This document shows positions 52,568-61,621 of a DNA stretch of 64,000 nt, in pieces. Source of the stretch: Paenibacillus polymyxa (GTDB lineage: Bacteria; Bacillota; Bacilli; Paenibacillales; Paenibacillaceae); contig NZ_CP015423.1 in the NCBI RefSeq assembly GCF_001719045.1, positions 1,240,001-1,304,000 of the forward strand, written 5' to 3'. Below the pieces are notes generated by a model, which worked only from the letters and a program-made list of their open reading frames with translations, was not told the DNA's origin and did no database searches. Position 1 is the first letter of the stretch. Every line of letters begins with the position of its first letter. The position numbers were made by a program, and so were the translations under genes.

Positions 52568-53191
52568 TTATGCTCCGTTGACATCTGGCGGAAATCGCTT
52601 GGCAAATGCGGTCATCAGGAACTGCTTGTAACTAGCCAATGTTTCCGTTTCAGCGAATTTGTCCATCGGCAAGCGTCTTTCATGAAGTCTTTGGAGTCGG
52701 GCGGTATATGCCATGTAATCGTCACTCTTTACGACTTCCTGAATCCACAGCGTCAGTTCTCTCTCGTTTACCTGCTTCCTCACACTTCCAATGAACTCAT
52801 GAGTCTTCTCTGACACGAGCAAATAAGGATGTACGTGAAGATAGTTCGGCAGGTAGTACGTATTATTCTTGCTCTGACTCACCAGAATCAGCTTTTTCTC
52901 TGCCAGTTTTGCAATATGACGCTCTACGGACTTGGAACTGCATCCTAGATTTCGGGCAATCATCTCAATAGTGGGGTAGCACTGGCTCTGGTCGCTCATA
53001 TACGCGACAATATCGACGAAAATCAGCTTCTCATACGGACTTAAACCGTAACACCGATGGATTTTATGCGGCAGGATGGTATACCCCTTGTGATGCCCTG
53101 TAAAGTTACTCTCCTTGGCAACATCATCCATGTACGCATTAGCGGCTTTATTATTCTTAACGAACCAGAAGTCGTTGTACTTCGTTTTCAT
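52568..53191 (-). CDS. HTH-domain protein, likely replication initiator of the island
   Basis: 207 residues. GYTILPHKIHRCYGLSPYEKLIFVDIVAYM ... YPTIEMIARNLGCSSKSVERHIAKLAEKKLI is a winged-HTH of the type found in plasmid and phage replication proteins (RepA/DnaD-like N-termini). The C-terminal half is not recognised. Start ATG 53191 has AAGGA about 9 nt upstream. Its 3' end points at the iteron-like array. Confidence 0.6.
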   Translation of the reverse strand: MKTKYNDFWFVKNNKAANAYMDDVAKESNFTGHHKGYTILPHKIHRCYGLSPYEKLIFVDIVAYMSDQSQCYPTIEMIARNLGCSSKSVERHIAKLAEKKLILVSQSKNNTYYLPNYLHVHPYLLVSEKTHEFIGSVRKQVNERELTLWIQEVVKSDDYMAYTARLQRLHERRLPMDKFAETETLASYKQFLMTAFAKRFPPDVNGA

Positions 53192-53497
53192 CTGCAATTC
53201 CTTCTTGTGCTGTTATACCGCTATCGGGCGGCTATGGAGTAGGGAAGGCGGCTAGCCCGAAACGTCTCCTTACCTGTCTATGTCAACTGGTCGTCACCAG
53301 ATTTGTTTATTCACGATAACCATCGCGGCAAGTAGTCCATTCGTTGTGGACAATATGCAGATATGTCCTGACAATATTAATGGTCGGGCTATCCATCCTA
53401 GAAGGTGCGATGGTTTAGACAGCTTATCTATCGGGACGGCGTATTCTACAGTTGCAAGTAAATTTGAAAAAAACGCAAGAAAACGAAGATAACAAAA
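53192..53497. other. Upstream region of the HTH gene
   Basis: About 300 nt with no supported gene; a 70-codon forward ORF here lacks a ribosome site and family features. A CGGGC/GCCCG inverted repeat lies near 53222-53260. Confidence 0.3.
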
Positions 53498-53539
53498 AAC
53501 AGGTCAATTATGATGGTATCTAACCATAATCAACCTGTT
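53498..53539. terminator. Strong symmetric hairpin at the right island margin
   Basis: AACAGGT pairs with ACCTGTT, and ATTATGaTGGT with ACCATAAT, giving a nearly complete 42-nt hairpin. It is the left end of the repeat copy at 53493-53677, whose partner lies at 47784-47961. Confidence 0.5.
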
Positions 53540-53767
53540 CAACGTAACGGAATAGCGTTATTTAGGTTATAAAATTAAAGCATTTGATGTGCGTACAACC
53601 GAAATGAAGAAATCTTTATACGGGTATTACATGGGTTATATGTGTTATTGGTTGAATGTTGGGTTCATTCGGCACTGGGTAGCCCCTCATTAAATATAAA
53701 TTTGAGTCAGTATTGAACAAATTTATCTCAGTTGAGAGGTTACACAGTTTATTTTACAGACCCCCTT

Positions 53768-54463
53768 TCAACTATTGTTTGATTTATCCAATACTTTATT
53801 AATAAGATTTATTAACTGATCTTTTTCTACTTGAAGAAGTTGATCCTTTGTATCGTTAACATCGAAACTTTTTATTTCTGAAACGATTTCATCTGGGATT
53901 AGGTAATTTTGCGTTATGAGTATCTCCCCTAAAGTGGTATACACAATCATTTTCTCACTGAGAGTATTCTCGCAATCTCGTCCAAACCGACTTAACACAC
54001 TATTTGTAATTTTTTCCACATTCATATCAGCACTTTTAATACTGAGAAAATATTCATTCACCTCATCTATCAATTCTTCATAGTACCATCTTGCCATACG
54101 ACAAATATCTATCGGCATTCTTTTAATATTTTCTAAAACACCGTTGTATTTGGACTGTAAATCGTCGTATTGCTCCGTGGTGAGTTTCTGCTCTTGCTTA
54201 ATTAACAAAAAATCTATTTGATTTAATTTCTTTAATAGATTGTCCCTTGTATTAACCAATACCCTTAATTGTTCGGAAACTATCAGTTGCCCATAAGTAG
54301 TGAGTATAATCGCTTTCTCTGTTTCACTACGAGACATTAAGCCATCAAAATCGTACAAAGTTCTTGCAATTGCTTCTACCGTGCTGAGCTTATCTTCATT
54401 TTTGTAATCTTCATAACATTCATAGAACTCGGCAATATAATCTTCGTATGATTTCTTCATCAT
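53768..54463 (-). CDS. Imm3-like immunity protein
   Basis: 231 residues, acidic and helical. SYEDYIAEFYECYEDYKNED, VEAIARTLYDFDGL and EKAIILTTYGQLIVSE resemble Imm3, an immunity family I recall being linked to deaminase toxins. It follows the toxin gene by 19 nt in the same operon, with GGAGG before the ATG. It should bind and block the toxin tail. It is AT-rich, as horizontally moved immunity genes often are. Confidence 0.6.
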   Translation of the reverse strand: MMKKSYEDYIAEFYECYEDYKNEDKLSTVEAIARTLYDFDGLMSRSETEKAIILTTYGQLIVSEQLRVLVNTRDNLLKKLNQIDFLLIKQEQKLTTEQYDDLQSKYNGVLENIKRMPIDICRMARWYYEELIDEVNEYFLSIKSADMNVEKITNSVLSRFGRDCENTLSEKMIVYTTLGEILITQNYLIPDEIVSEIKSFDVNDTKDQLLQVEKDQLINLINKVLDKSNNS

Positions 54464-54482
54464 TTATCCTCCACGTATTAAA

Positions 54483-57400
54483 TCATGGCTCAATTAGTTT
54501 TCCGTTATTATGAATTAATTCAATTGTAATACCAGAATACTTTTCTTTAAATTTGCTGATAACCAAATTACAACTTCCACATGTATCTTTTTCCGTAAAC
54601 ATAGTAATTGTACCCTTCGCTTCTCTATTATCCCCAAGTTTCTTATCAATATCATTCAAGATCTTATATTCAGTATCCATATCTCTGAGAATAATATCAC
54701 CTTTACCCTCATCCAAAGCGGCCTTAGTAGCAGGAAATGAAGGGTTTTCTGGGTCTAAAGAAAATTTTTCAGTTCCGGGAATTTTTTTGTTCGGATCACT
54801 AATTTTACTATGTGCAAAGAATTCTGACTGATCAAGCCCCTCAATTTCCGCTTTAACATATGCAAAATTCCCTTTATCTTTATATTTATTAGATAACCCT
54901 GATCTAGCTTCTACAACTTTGTCAATGAGATACTGTTCAGTTTCAAGATCAATAGGTCTGGCAGGAATCCAGTCATGATAAATTATTTCTCCAGTTTTAG
55001 GATCAATTGGTCTTACCTCATCAGCTACATTACTCGTCCCCTTAGTTTCAAGCGGCATCTCCTGTTGTTTGCTCACTTTGGGAGCTGTAAGTTTAATACT
55101 TGAACTGGATGGCTTGGCAGCTATATTAATCTTCCCTTTGGAGATAGATCCCGTCTGATTAATCTCGGGAGAAGTAACCTTATACTTGCCTGCTCCACTT
55201 GTGTTCAGACGAGGTTTAACTTTCACTGGTTTGGTAGTAACATTCATCTTCTCTTTGGAGATGACTTTCGCCGGATTGACCTTGGGAGAAGTAACCTTAT
55301 ACTTACCTGTTCCGCCTGTGCTAAGACGAGGCCTAACTCTGGCTGGTTTGGTAGTAACTTTCACCTCTTTAGAGATAGCTTTAGCTAGATTGATCTTGGG
55401 AGAAGCTTGAACTTTCATTCTTTGTTTGAGCAACGATAGCATTTGAGAAGTCTTGCCGTTACTTGTGAGTTGTCTTGCCGATGTGTACACTTTTCCCATG
55501 TTCGATTTCACTAAAGGGCCTAATCCAGCAAAAGCTCCACCAAACGCCCCTCCAAGTGTCGTCCCTGTCACTAAGGCTTCTGCTAATTCGTCACTCTTTG
55601 AGCGATCATGGGTCAGAGAAAGGCCAACAGATTGTAATCCACCAGATATGCTCCCTGTAAGAACCCCGTTAGAAATTTTTTGGGATACCTCTTTATTCAT
55701 TACTTTCCCTATACCGTTTGCTAATTTGTTTTCAACGGCTTGTCCTGCTTTGGTGGCCAAAGTGCTTTCTGCAATTTTGACTGTACCTGAATAAAATCCT
55801 TGCCCTTTGATACCAGATCCAGGAGGAGTTAAAAGGTTCCCTGCGACGTTCCCTGCAAAATCACCTAATTTATCTACCGTTTCATTTCCCGTTGATGCTA
55901 CCTCATACTCTACGGGGCTGCCATTAGCAGCAGCAGATGAAGTACTGAAACGCTCAATTGCTTTACCCGCAGTAGTTTCTAGTAGAAAATAATTAATCCC
56001 ATCAACCCCAGGAACTAGAATATTCTTCTTCATCCATTTCAATGTAGGATTTGAAGGGTAAGTGGCTGTTAGCTCCCTTTGTCTTTTCTCATACTCTGAG
56101 ATTTTCTCTTGTGGTTTAGGTAGTGCATTCACTCTCTTTACCCATTCATCTAATGCTTTCTTATCCCCCGCAGCCCCACGAGCTAGTAAAGAATTAGTCA
56201 ATAGATAATGGGCATTCAATGGATTAGGAGGAGCAACATTTTTAGGTACGCTTGCCAGTAGCGATAAACCTGCTTTCGTATAATTCTTTTTATATACGTT
56301 TACGCCCGTATTTAAAGCCGTTGCCACAGATCCAACTATGGGAATCATACCTGCTACACTTAGACACGTTTGTACCTTGTTAAGTATTCCGTCCAAAATC
56401 CCCGACTTCGGGTTCATCTTGGCTACGGTTTTCCCAGGAGCAGGCTTGCTCTGAGATGCCTTCATTTCATTATAGGCTTGTACCGTCATGAGTGGAGGTT
56501 CTGGTACAGGAGCTAGATCGGCAACATATACAGGACGCTTTATAATTCCATCCAGATTGACTTGAGATGAGCGAAAATCAGTCTCTCCATCAAGTATCAA
56601 ACTGCTTCTCGCTGCCTGCATATATATAGACTCCCCAGCCTGCATACTCAGTTTAGTACCTGCATCCAACGTCAACGTCCTTCCAGCGTAGATGGACAGT
56701 TCACCTTCACTTTGAACTTGCACTCCATTTTGATCTAGTTGGATATACACCTTACTCATCTTCGCCGTCACCAACACTTCAGATGGACTTAGCTTCAGTT
56801 CCTTACCTCGGTTTGTCCCCCAATACTTGACGTCAGGATCAGTCAATTTGGGAGTGGATGACTTACTACGCCGTACAGAACTCTTCACAAATCCTTCCGA
56901 CTCTCGTTCATTTGGAAATTGCAATTGTACTGTATCACCTAGCTCAGGCATAACGTACCATCCGGTATGCCCCTCTGCTGAGAATCCTGTGTCGTAAGGA
57001 AACCACGTTGCCTTGCTCTTATCTTGTCGTTCATCAATGCTCAGATGTACACGCACTTGGTCTCCCATAACCTCGACAACTTTACCTTCCAAGGACGCCC
57101 CACAAATTTGGGCATTACAATAGAGGTTTTGATGTATTCCCTCGCTCTGGACCAATGTGTATTCATGCAATAGTAATCCACTTCGTATTTTGGATACAAT
57201 CCGGGTTACAACAAGCTCTTTGCCTCGAAACCGCAGGTGATCTCCCGGTCGGAAATACTGTCCACTTTCTACAGTATAACAGGTCATATGTAATGAAGCT
57301 GATGTCTCAATCGTGTCCTCTGTTTCTCCTATTGCTGCAAAACTTCGTTTTGTGCTGTATACCACCTCATTTAATTCACCTACATTCCCTTCAGGTATAC

Positions 57401-57968
57401 CGAACCAAAACTTAGGTGTTTCAGCAGCAACTTCTGGTACCAAAACACCTCCGAACCGGGAAGCCATACGTTTTAAAAAAGCCCAATCCGTTTCTCTATA
57501 TTGTAGAGTAAATTCTCCTAATTTGGTATTTTGAGATACAGTATCAATAATATCCGATCCTTCATACTTGGAAAGAATCTGTCTTTGTAACTTATCATAG
57601 GTTAGATTCTGATCTTGAAAGGATCGGGTAATAGGCTTTATATCTAGTTGAATCGTATGTGATACCGCTTCTATCTCAATATAATAAATATCACGAACTA
57701 TTTTCAAATCCACATGCGTAATTTCTCCATGAAATAATATCCTTACACGCTTACCAAGTTCATCTTTTTGAATCACTTCTACAGACTCGGAGGCACCCTC
57801 CATTTGAATCAAACGAGCCTGCTCTCCTTCTGGAAAAATCCCCCGAATTCGTAGGAAGGCGTGATCATTTAAATTTCGTTCAATATGCAGTTGTTCTATA
57901 TGTTGTATAGGATAAATACCGACAAATTCTAAACTCTGATAACTCGATATTTTCTCAACTTGGCTCAC
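54483..57968 (-). CDS. VgrG-like polymorphic toxin with C-terminal deaminase-type domain
   Basis: 1161 residues. About 1-470: phage gpD/VgrG-like spike module, including RETDWAFLKRMASRFG and AEGHTGWYVMPELGDTVQLQFP, then the beta-helical tip region. About 480-880: hydrophobic and helical pre-toxin region (VAGMIPIVGSVATALNTG). About 885-990: a basic linker with two to three 39-residue repeats (GKYKVTSPKVNPAKVISKE). About 1032-1161: toxin with His1053, DxE at 1098-1100 (MDTEYKIL) and TCGSC (Cys1130, Cys1133), the zinc-site pattern of toxin deaminases (BURPS668_1122-like). GTG start 57968 with GAGGGGG about 10 nt upstream. The likely target is a nucleotide base in RNA, DNA or free nucleotides. 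Confidence 0.8.
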   Translation of the reverse strand: MSQVEKISSYQSLEFVGIYPIQHIEQLHIERNLNDHAFLRIRGIFPEGEQARLIQMEGASESVEVIQKDELGKRVRILFHGEITHVDLKIVRDIYYIEIEAVSHTIQLDIKPITRSFQDQNLTYDKLQRQILSKYEGSDIIDTVSQNTKLGEFTLQYRETDWAFLKRMASRFGGVLVPEVAAETPKFWFGIPEGNVGELNEVVYSTKRSFAAIGETEDTIETSASLHMTCYTVESGQYFRPGDHLRFRGKELVVTRIVSKIRSGLLLHEYTLVQSEGIHQNLYCNAQICGASLEGKVVEVMGDQVRVHLSIDERQDKSKATWFPYDTGFSAEGHTGWYVMPELGDTVQLQFPNERESEGFVKSSVRRSKSSTPKLTDPDVKYWGTNRGKELKLSPSEVLVTAKMSKVYIQLDQNGVQVQSEGELSIYAGRTLTLDAGTKLSMQAGESIYMQAARSSLILDGETDFRSSQVNLDGIIKRPVYVADLAPVPEPPLMTVQAYNEMKASQSKPAPGKTVAKMNPKSGILDGILNKVQTCLSVAGMIPIVGSVATALNTGVNVYKKNYTKAGLSLLASVPKNVAPPNPLNAHYLLTNSLLARGAAGDKKALDEWVKRVNALPKPQEKISEYEKRQRELTATYPSNPTLKWMKKNILVPGVDGINYFLLETTAGKAIERFSTSSAAANGSPVEYEVASTGNETVDKLGDFAGNVAGNLLTPPGSGIKGQGFYSGTVKIAESTLATKAGQAVENKLANGIGKVMNKEVSQKISNGVLTGSISGGLQSVGLSLTHDRSKSDELAEALVTGTTLGGAFGGAFAGLGPLVKSNMGKVYTSARQLTSNGKTSQMLSLLKQRMKVQASPKINLAKAISKEVKVTTKPARVRPRLSTGGTGKYKVTSPKVNPAKVISKEKMNVTTKPVKVKPRLNTSGAGKYKVTSPEINQTGSISKGKINIAAKPSSSSIKLTAPKVSKQQEMPLETKGTSNVADEVRPIDPKTGEIIYHDWIPARPIDLETEQYLIDKVVEARSGLSNKYKDKGNFAYVKAEIEGLDQSEFFAHSKISDPNKKIPGTEKFSLDPENPSFPATKAALDEGKGDIILRDMDTEYKILNDIDKKLGDNREAKGTITMFTEKDTCGSCNLVISKFKEKYSGITIELIHNNGKLIEP

Positions 57969-58036
57969 TGAGTATATTCCCCCTCTCTTACAACATCACC
58001 TAAAAAAATTGCAAAATATCTATTGGGATTAAACAT

Positions 58037-58459
58037 TCAATCCAAATTCTGGCCATCGTTCTCAATACTTATGAACCCACAGTATAAACATGAGTTTGAA
58101 CACTGGTCTGTTAGCGAAGCCTGTCCTTCTACCAAGACATCTTTTTTTCCACCTATCCATGGCTTTGTAATCATTGGAATACAGGGGGCTTTTTTCACAC
58201 CGTAAATATCAACCATATTGCTATTTAAAACTGCGGGATTAGTAAGGCTGAAACAACGTCCGAAACCTGAAATATTATCACCCGGCAAATAGTCACTCAC
58301 ATTCATCTGCGCTTTATCCTTGATATACACTCCATGACTGAATGGACGCTTGAGTCGCGTCGGTTGCGTACCAAAGCTACATTTTAATATTGCTCCTGCA
58401 ACAACGTAACCTCTCTTGTCAGCTGAATTGGCCTGTAAAATCATTTGTTCTTCTGCCAT
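58037..58459 (-). CDS. DUF4280 PAAR-like protein
   Basis: 140 residues. AGAILKCSFGTQP near the N-terminus and CIPMITKPWIGGKKDVLVEGQASL are DUF4280 marks. DUF4280 proteins are thought to cap the spike like PAAR tips. Cys at about 27, 69, 93 and three near the C-terminus (DQCSNSCLYC) could bind metal at the apex. AGGAGG lies 7 nt before the ATG. It sits between the two VgrG-like genes. Confidence 0.82.
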   Translation of the reverse strand: MAEEQMILQANSADKRGYVVAGAILKCSFGTQPTRLKRPFSHGVYIKDKAQMNVSDYLPGDNISGFGRCFSLTNPAVLNSNMVDIYGVKKAPCIPMITKPWIGGKKDVLVEGQASLTDQCSNSCLYCGFISIENDGQNLD

Positions 58460-58485
58460 CCTACTACCTCCTATACTTTAAGCAA

Positions 58486-59910
58486 TCAGTTTGTTTTCAC
58501 TTCACTACCGATTACACTAGTATCACCACCGAGCACGATGTTGCTGCTCTGGCTAGATAGGGCAACTTCCTCTCCGGCAGAAATTTTTATTTTTTTACCC
58601 GCACTCATATGAATATTTCCTCCAGCAGAAAAACTGATAGCCTTGTCACTTACAATCTGAATTCCACTTCCTTGATTCAACTGGATAAAAATGAAATCGT
58701 CTTTACCTGTAATTACGATTTCATCAGGTGTCATTCGAATTTCCTTGCCATGCGGTGTACGAAAAATCTTGGTATCAGGACTGTCAATCTTGTTGTATCC
58801 ATCTTTAGTGCGATCTTGACGGGCCGAACTACTAGCAAAACCCTCTTGCTCCTGATGTGCTGGAAAATACACTCTTACAGTATCACCTATTTCAGGCATA
58901 ACGTACCATCCACTATGTCCTTCAGCTGTATAACCTGTTGCATAAGGGAACCAATGCGCTTTATCTTTAGCTTGAACTACATCTATTTCAAGATGCACCT
59001 TAACTCTGTCTCTCTGAATCGCTATAACCTTACCCTGCAACGATAAACCGATCATTTGTTCATTAAAAATTTCCCTTTGGCGAAGACCTTCATGTGAGGT
59101 CAATGTATAAATACACTTCAATATTCCTTTACTCATTTCGGTTAGTGCTTTATATATAAACAAGGTTTTCCCATGAAAAGTAACCTGATTCCCTAGTTCA
59201 AGGACATGATTAGTCTCTACAATATAGTCTATAAAATGGTTTTCTTGGATATTAGCTGTACCATTTTCAGAAAAATAGCGGAAGGAAGACATACGTTTAC
59301 TAATGGTATAATGATAATTTTCCAAGTTCACTGGGGCATTAACTTCTTCCACACCAAAATAGAATTTGGGGGTGCTAAACGTAGAAGCTGGCATAAGAGA
59401 TGTATGATAACGTGAAGCGATCCGTTTAAGAAATTCCCAATCTGTTTCGCGGTACTGTATTGTTAGTTGATTTAATGATGCTCCTGCGGTTGCTGAGTCA
59501 ATAATATCAATTCCAGGATAATCGTTAGCAATAACCTTCAATAATCCAGCCATTTTCATATGTTTATCTTGAAATGAACGACTCTTCTTACATATGTCAA
59601 GCTTGTAAGTATGAGATATAGCCTCAACTTCAAGATAGTATACCCCTCGTACGAATTTCACTTCAATCTCCAACACTGTACCACTAAATATCAATAAATA
59701 CTCGCCTTCCTCTGTAATCTGGGATACCTCGATTAAAGAATCTGCCTCTGTCATTTCTACGTAGGTATCCTTCAGTTCTTCGGGTACAATAGCAGTAAAT
59801 TTTAAACGTGTGTGATGGTTCAATTGCTTCTCAATTGTCAACTCCTGTAGATTAACTAATTGATAGGGTGTAATTTGCACATTGCTGTATGTTGTACTTA
59901 AAACCTTCAT
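58486..59910 (-). CDS. VgrG-like spike protein without toxin tail
   Basis: 474 residues, matching the first about 470 residues of the toxin gene product domain for domain (RETDWEFLKRIASRYH, AEGHSGWYVMPEIGDTVRVYFP, HGKEIRMTPDEIVITG) and ending after a beta-helix-like tail (SAGGNIHMSAGKKIKISAGEE). It probably forms a structural spike, with or without the toxin-bearing paralog. Its ATG overlaps the TGA of the DcrB-like gene (ATGA), so the two are coupled. Confidence 0.82.
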   Translation of the reverse strand: MKVLSTTYSNVQITPYQLVNLQELTIEKQLNHHTRLKFTAIVPEELKDTYVEMTEADSLIEVSQITEEGEYLLIFSGTVLEIEVKFVRGVYYLEVEAISHTYKLDICKKSRSFQDKHMKMAGLLKVIANDYPGIDIIDSATAGASLNQLTIQYRETDWEFLKRIASRYHTSLMPASTFSTPKFYFGVEEVNAPVNLENYHYTISKRMSSFRYFSENGTANIQENHFIDYIVETNHVLELGNQVTFHGKTLFIYKALTEMSKGILKCIYTLTSHEGLRQREIFNEQMIGLSLQGKVIAIQRDRVKVHLEIDVVQAKDKAHWFPYATGYTAEGHSGWYVMPEIGDTVRVYFPAHQEQEGFASSSARQDRTKDGYNKIDSPDTKIFRTPHGKEIRMTPDEIVITGKDDFIFIQLNQGSGIQIVSDKAISFSAGGNIHMSAGKKIKISAGEEVALSSQSSNIVLGGDTSVIGSEVKTN

Positions 59911-60524
59911 ATTAGTTCACCTTCCCTGTTGGCCTGAATTTCTAAAGACCCCATCATACCTTTTGCTATCGGCCGCCACAGTTTAACCTCTTCTTTCATA
60001 CAGCTAAAAGTAATGATAAGAGCACGCTCCTCTAATGTGACAAAACAAGCCAGATTGTAGAGCGGAGTACTCAAAGTGGGCGTTATAAATTCACAATATC
60101 CAGCTAACTGATTTTTAATATTGATAATGCCGTCTCCGTACCATTCCATAAGCTTTTCTGTATTTTTAAGAATATTGACCATTTCATTTTTAAATGGCTC
60201 CATCTCGGACTCCGAAAGCTCACTTAATGTATGGTTAAATGTAAGATTTGTTGTACCCGTATTATTCGTAAAAATAAGTCCCGGTCGATGGCAAGATGGA
60301 TACTTTAACAAAGCATCTTCTTCCTCCATTTTCTTAAACGTTTTCGGCATGGTCATGGATATACGCTCATTCAGCAAAATGCGTTCAGTTAAAGAAACAG
60401 TCTCACCGTTTAAATGTATTAACGTCTGCAGGGAAATCGTTGACCAGTCTTTAACAGATACAGATAACTTCTCTTGCTTTAATGAGTTCATTAATGCTAA
60501 GATTTGCTCGTCCATATACTCCAT
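59907..60524 (-). CDS. DcrB/DUF1795-like chaperone (Eag type)
   Basis: 205 residues. ERISMTMPKTFKKMEEEDALLKYPSCHRPGLIFTN and later NQLAGYCEFITP, EERALIITFSC resemble DcrB/PsbP-fold proteins; in type VI systems Eag chaperones of this fold hold the hydrophobic pre-toxin segments of VgrG- or Rhs-linked effectors. Coupling to the VgrG gene and the pre-toxin segment in the toxin support that role. Moderate certainty on the family. Confidence 0.6.
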   Translation of the reverse strand: MEYMDEQILALMNSLKQEKLSVSVKDWSTISLQTLIHLNGETVSLTERILLNERISMTMPKTFKKMEEEDALLKYPSCHRPGLIFTNNTGTTNLTFNHTLSELSESEMEPFKNEMVNILKNTEKLMEWYGDGIINIKNQLAGYCEFITPTLSTPLYNLACFVTLEERALIITFSCMKEEVKLWRPIAKGMMGSLEIQANREGELI

Positions 60525-60619
60525 ATCATCAGCTCCTTGGCCTCATTATCAACCCATCGATAATATGACCGTTTTCCAAATTGATTCTCTTACTCAATAG
60601 CTACTATGACTCTAAACTG

Positions 60620-61390
60620 CTAATCTACCAGCATCCGTTGACCACCTGAGCGAGCGACACCCATGTTCATACGGCGTCCCCCTTTTTCCTCCAATACACG
60701 AGACATGACCTGATGTAACTTACTGGAATCGTAGTCTCGGTAAGCTGTCCCTGATCGGGATGACAAATAATGAAGAACGGCTTCACGTTCAATAAAGCCT
60801 TGATTTAGACACAGCATCGCAAAGGACAGATCAAGTGGATCTGACGTTCCACGACTGATAAGCTCACGTGCGAACATTTTGAAAATACAGGAAGGTAGCG
60901 TCGGCAAAGTTGTACCTGCCTGTTGTACTTGAATAAGGTTAAATGTGTTGAACTCTGTTGCCAAATCGGCAAAATCCACATAATCAGATCGTAATAGAGC
61001 GCCTGTTTTGAGCTTAAATCTGCCTAATTCCAGCTCACGCTGATTAACTTCTTCCTCTTCGAGAGCAATTTCACCCAAATAACGCTGAAAATCGGCAGTG
61101 GATTGCTCTTCTTGAAATTTGATTTTCAACACCGATAGCCGGCCTGTAGCCGCATACGGCACTTCCTGCTCCTGCTCCAGCAGGTATAGTCTATCCTTGT
61201 GCTTCACGATGCCTCTACCAATGGTCAGCGTGTTCTCCCCGACAGTTACGTTCATTCCGGTGATAATGCCATCCGAAAAATCCTGATACCGGATATCCAG
61301 AAAACTGCGCGGGTAGTCTCGCAGATTCTCCAGCATCTCGGTTTTTAGAATACGGCCCTTCTCAAACTTCGGGACGATATGCGTTAACAT
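60620..61390 (-). CDS. Uncharacterised protein of the spike/toxin operon
   Basis: 256 residues. The N-terminal half (MLTHIVPKFEKGRILKTEMLE ... GMNVTVGENTLTIGRGIVKHKDRLYLLE) looks like the beta-rich start of phage tail-fibre or baseplate-associated proteins. The C-terminal half is helical and ends GGRRMNMGVARSGGQRM. No family is assigned with confidence. A GGAGGGGAGCACC site precedes ATG 61390; it lies between the 50-aa protein and the chaperone. Confidence 0.6.
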   Translation of the reverse strand: MLTHIVPKFEKGRILKTEMLENLRDYPRSFLDIRYQDFSDGIITGMNVTVGENTLTIGRGIVKHKDRLYLLEQEQEVPYAATGRLSVLKIKFQEEQSTADFQRYLGEIALEEEEVNQRELELGRFKLKTGALLRSDYVDFADLATEFNTFNLIQVQQAGTTLPTLPSCIFKMFARELISRGTSDPLDLSFAMLCLNQGFIEREAVLHYLSSRSGTAYRDYDSSKLHQVMSRVLEEKGGRRMNMGVARSGGQRMLVD

Positions 61391-61408
61391 GGTGCTCCCC
61401 TCCTTTCT

Positions 61409-61561
61409 CTATTCTTCTTTATTTAGGGGAACAGATAGCCGATTCACACCGGGTGCAGGAGGTGGAACAGGAACTGCATCATCGATGGGTTGAGCTTTTC
61501 TTACTCCAAGTAATCCAGTAAATAGGCGAATATTCTTTTCTAAAAATCTGCGTATATCCAT
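61409..61561 (-). CDS. 50-aa protein of the spike/toxin operon
   Basis: MDIRRFLEKNIRLFTGLLGV then a Pro-rich segment (AVPVPPPAPG) and a hydrophilic tail, 50 residues in all. GGGGGAGC lies about 7 nt before ATG 61561, and the stop is 18 nt before the next gene's start, so it is a genuine operon member by position. Not recognised; the amphipathic N-terminus could dock a partner or membrane. Confidence 0.6.
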   Translation of the reverse strand: MDIRRFLEKNIRLFTGLLGVRKAQPIDDAVPVPPPAPGVNRLSVPLNKEE

Positions 61562-61621
61562 CTTGCTCCCCCTGTTTGAAGACTACGGTTCATTATGATC
61601 TTAGAATCTATTTATCTACCT

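Noticed and set aside
53280-53492. 70-codon forward ORF at the right margin of the island
   Set aside because: No ribosome site and no family resemblance; lies in the upstream region of the HTH gene.
58609-59046. 145-codon forward ORF opposite the VgrG-like gene
   Set aside because: Antisense of conserved spike motifs; no start site.
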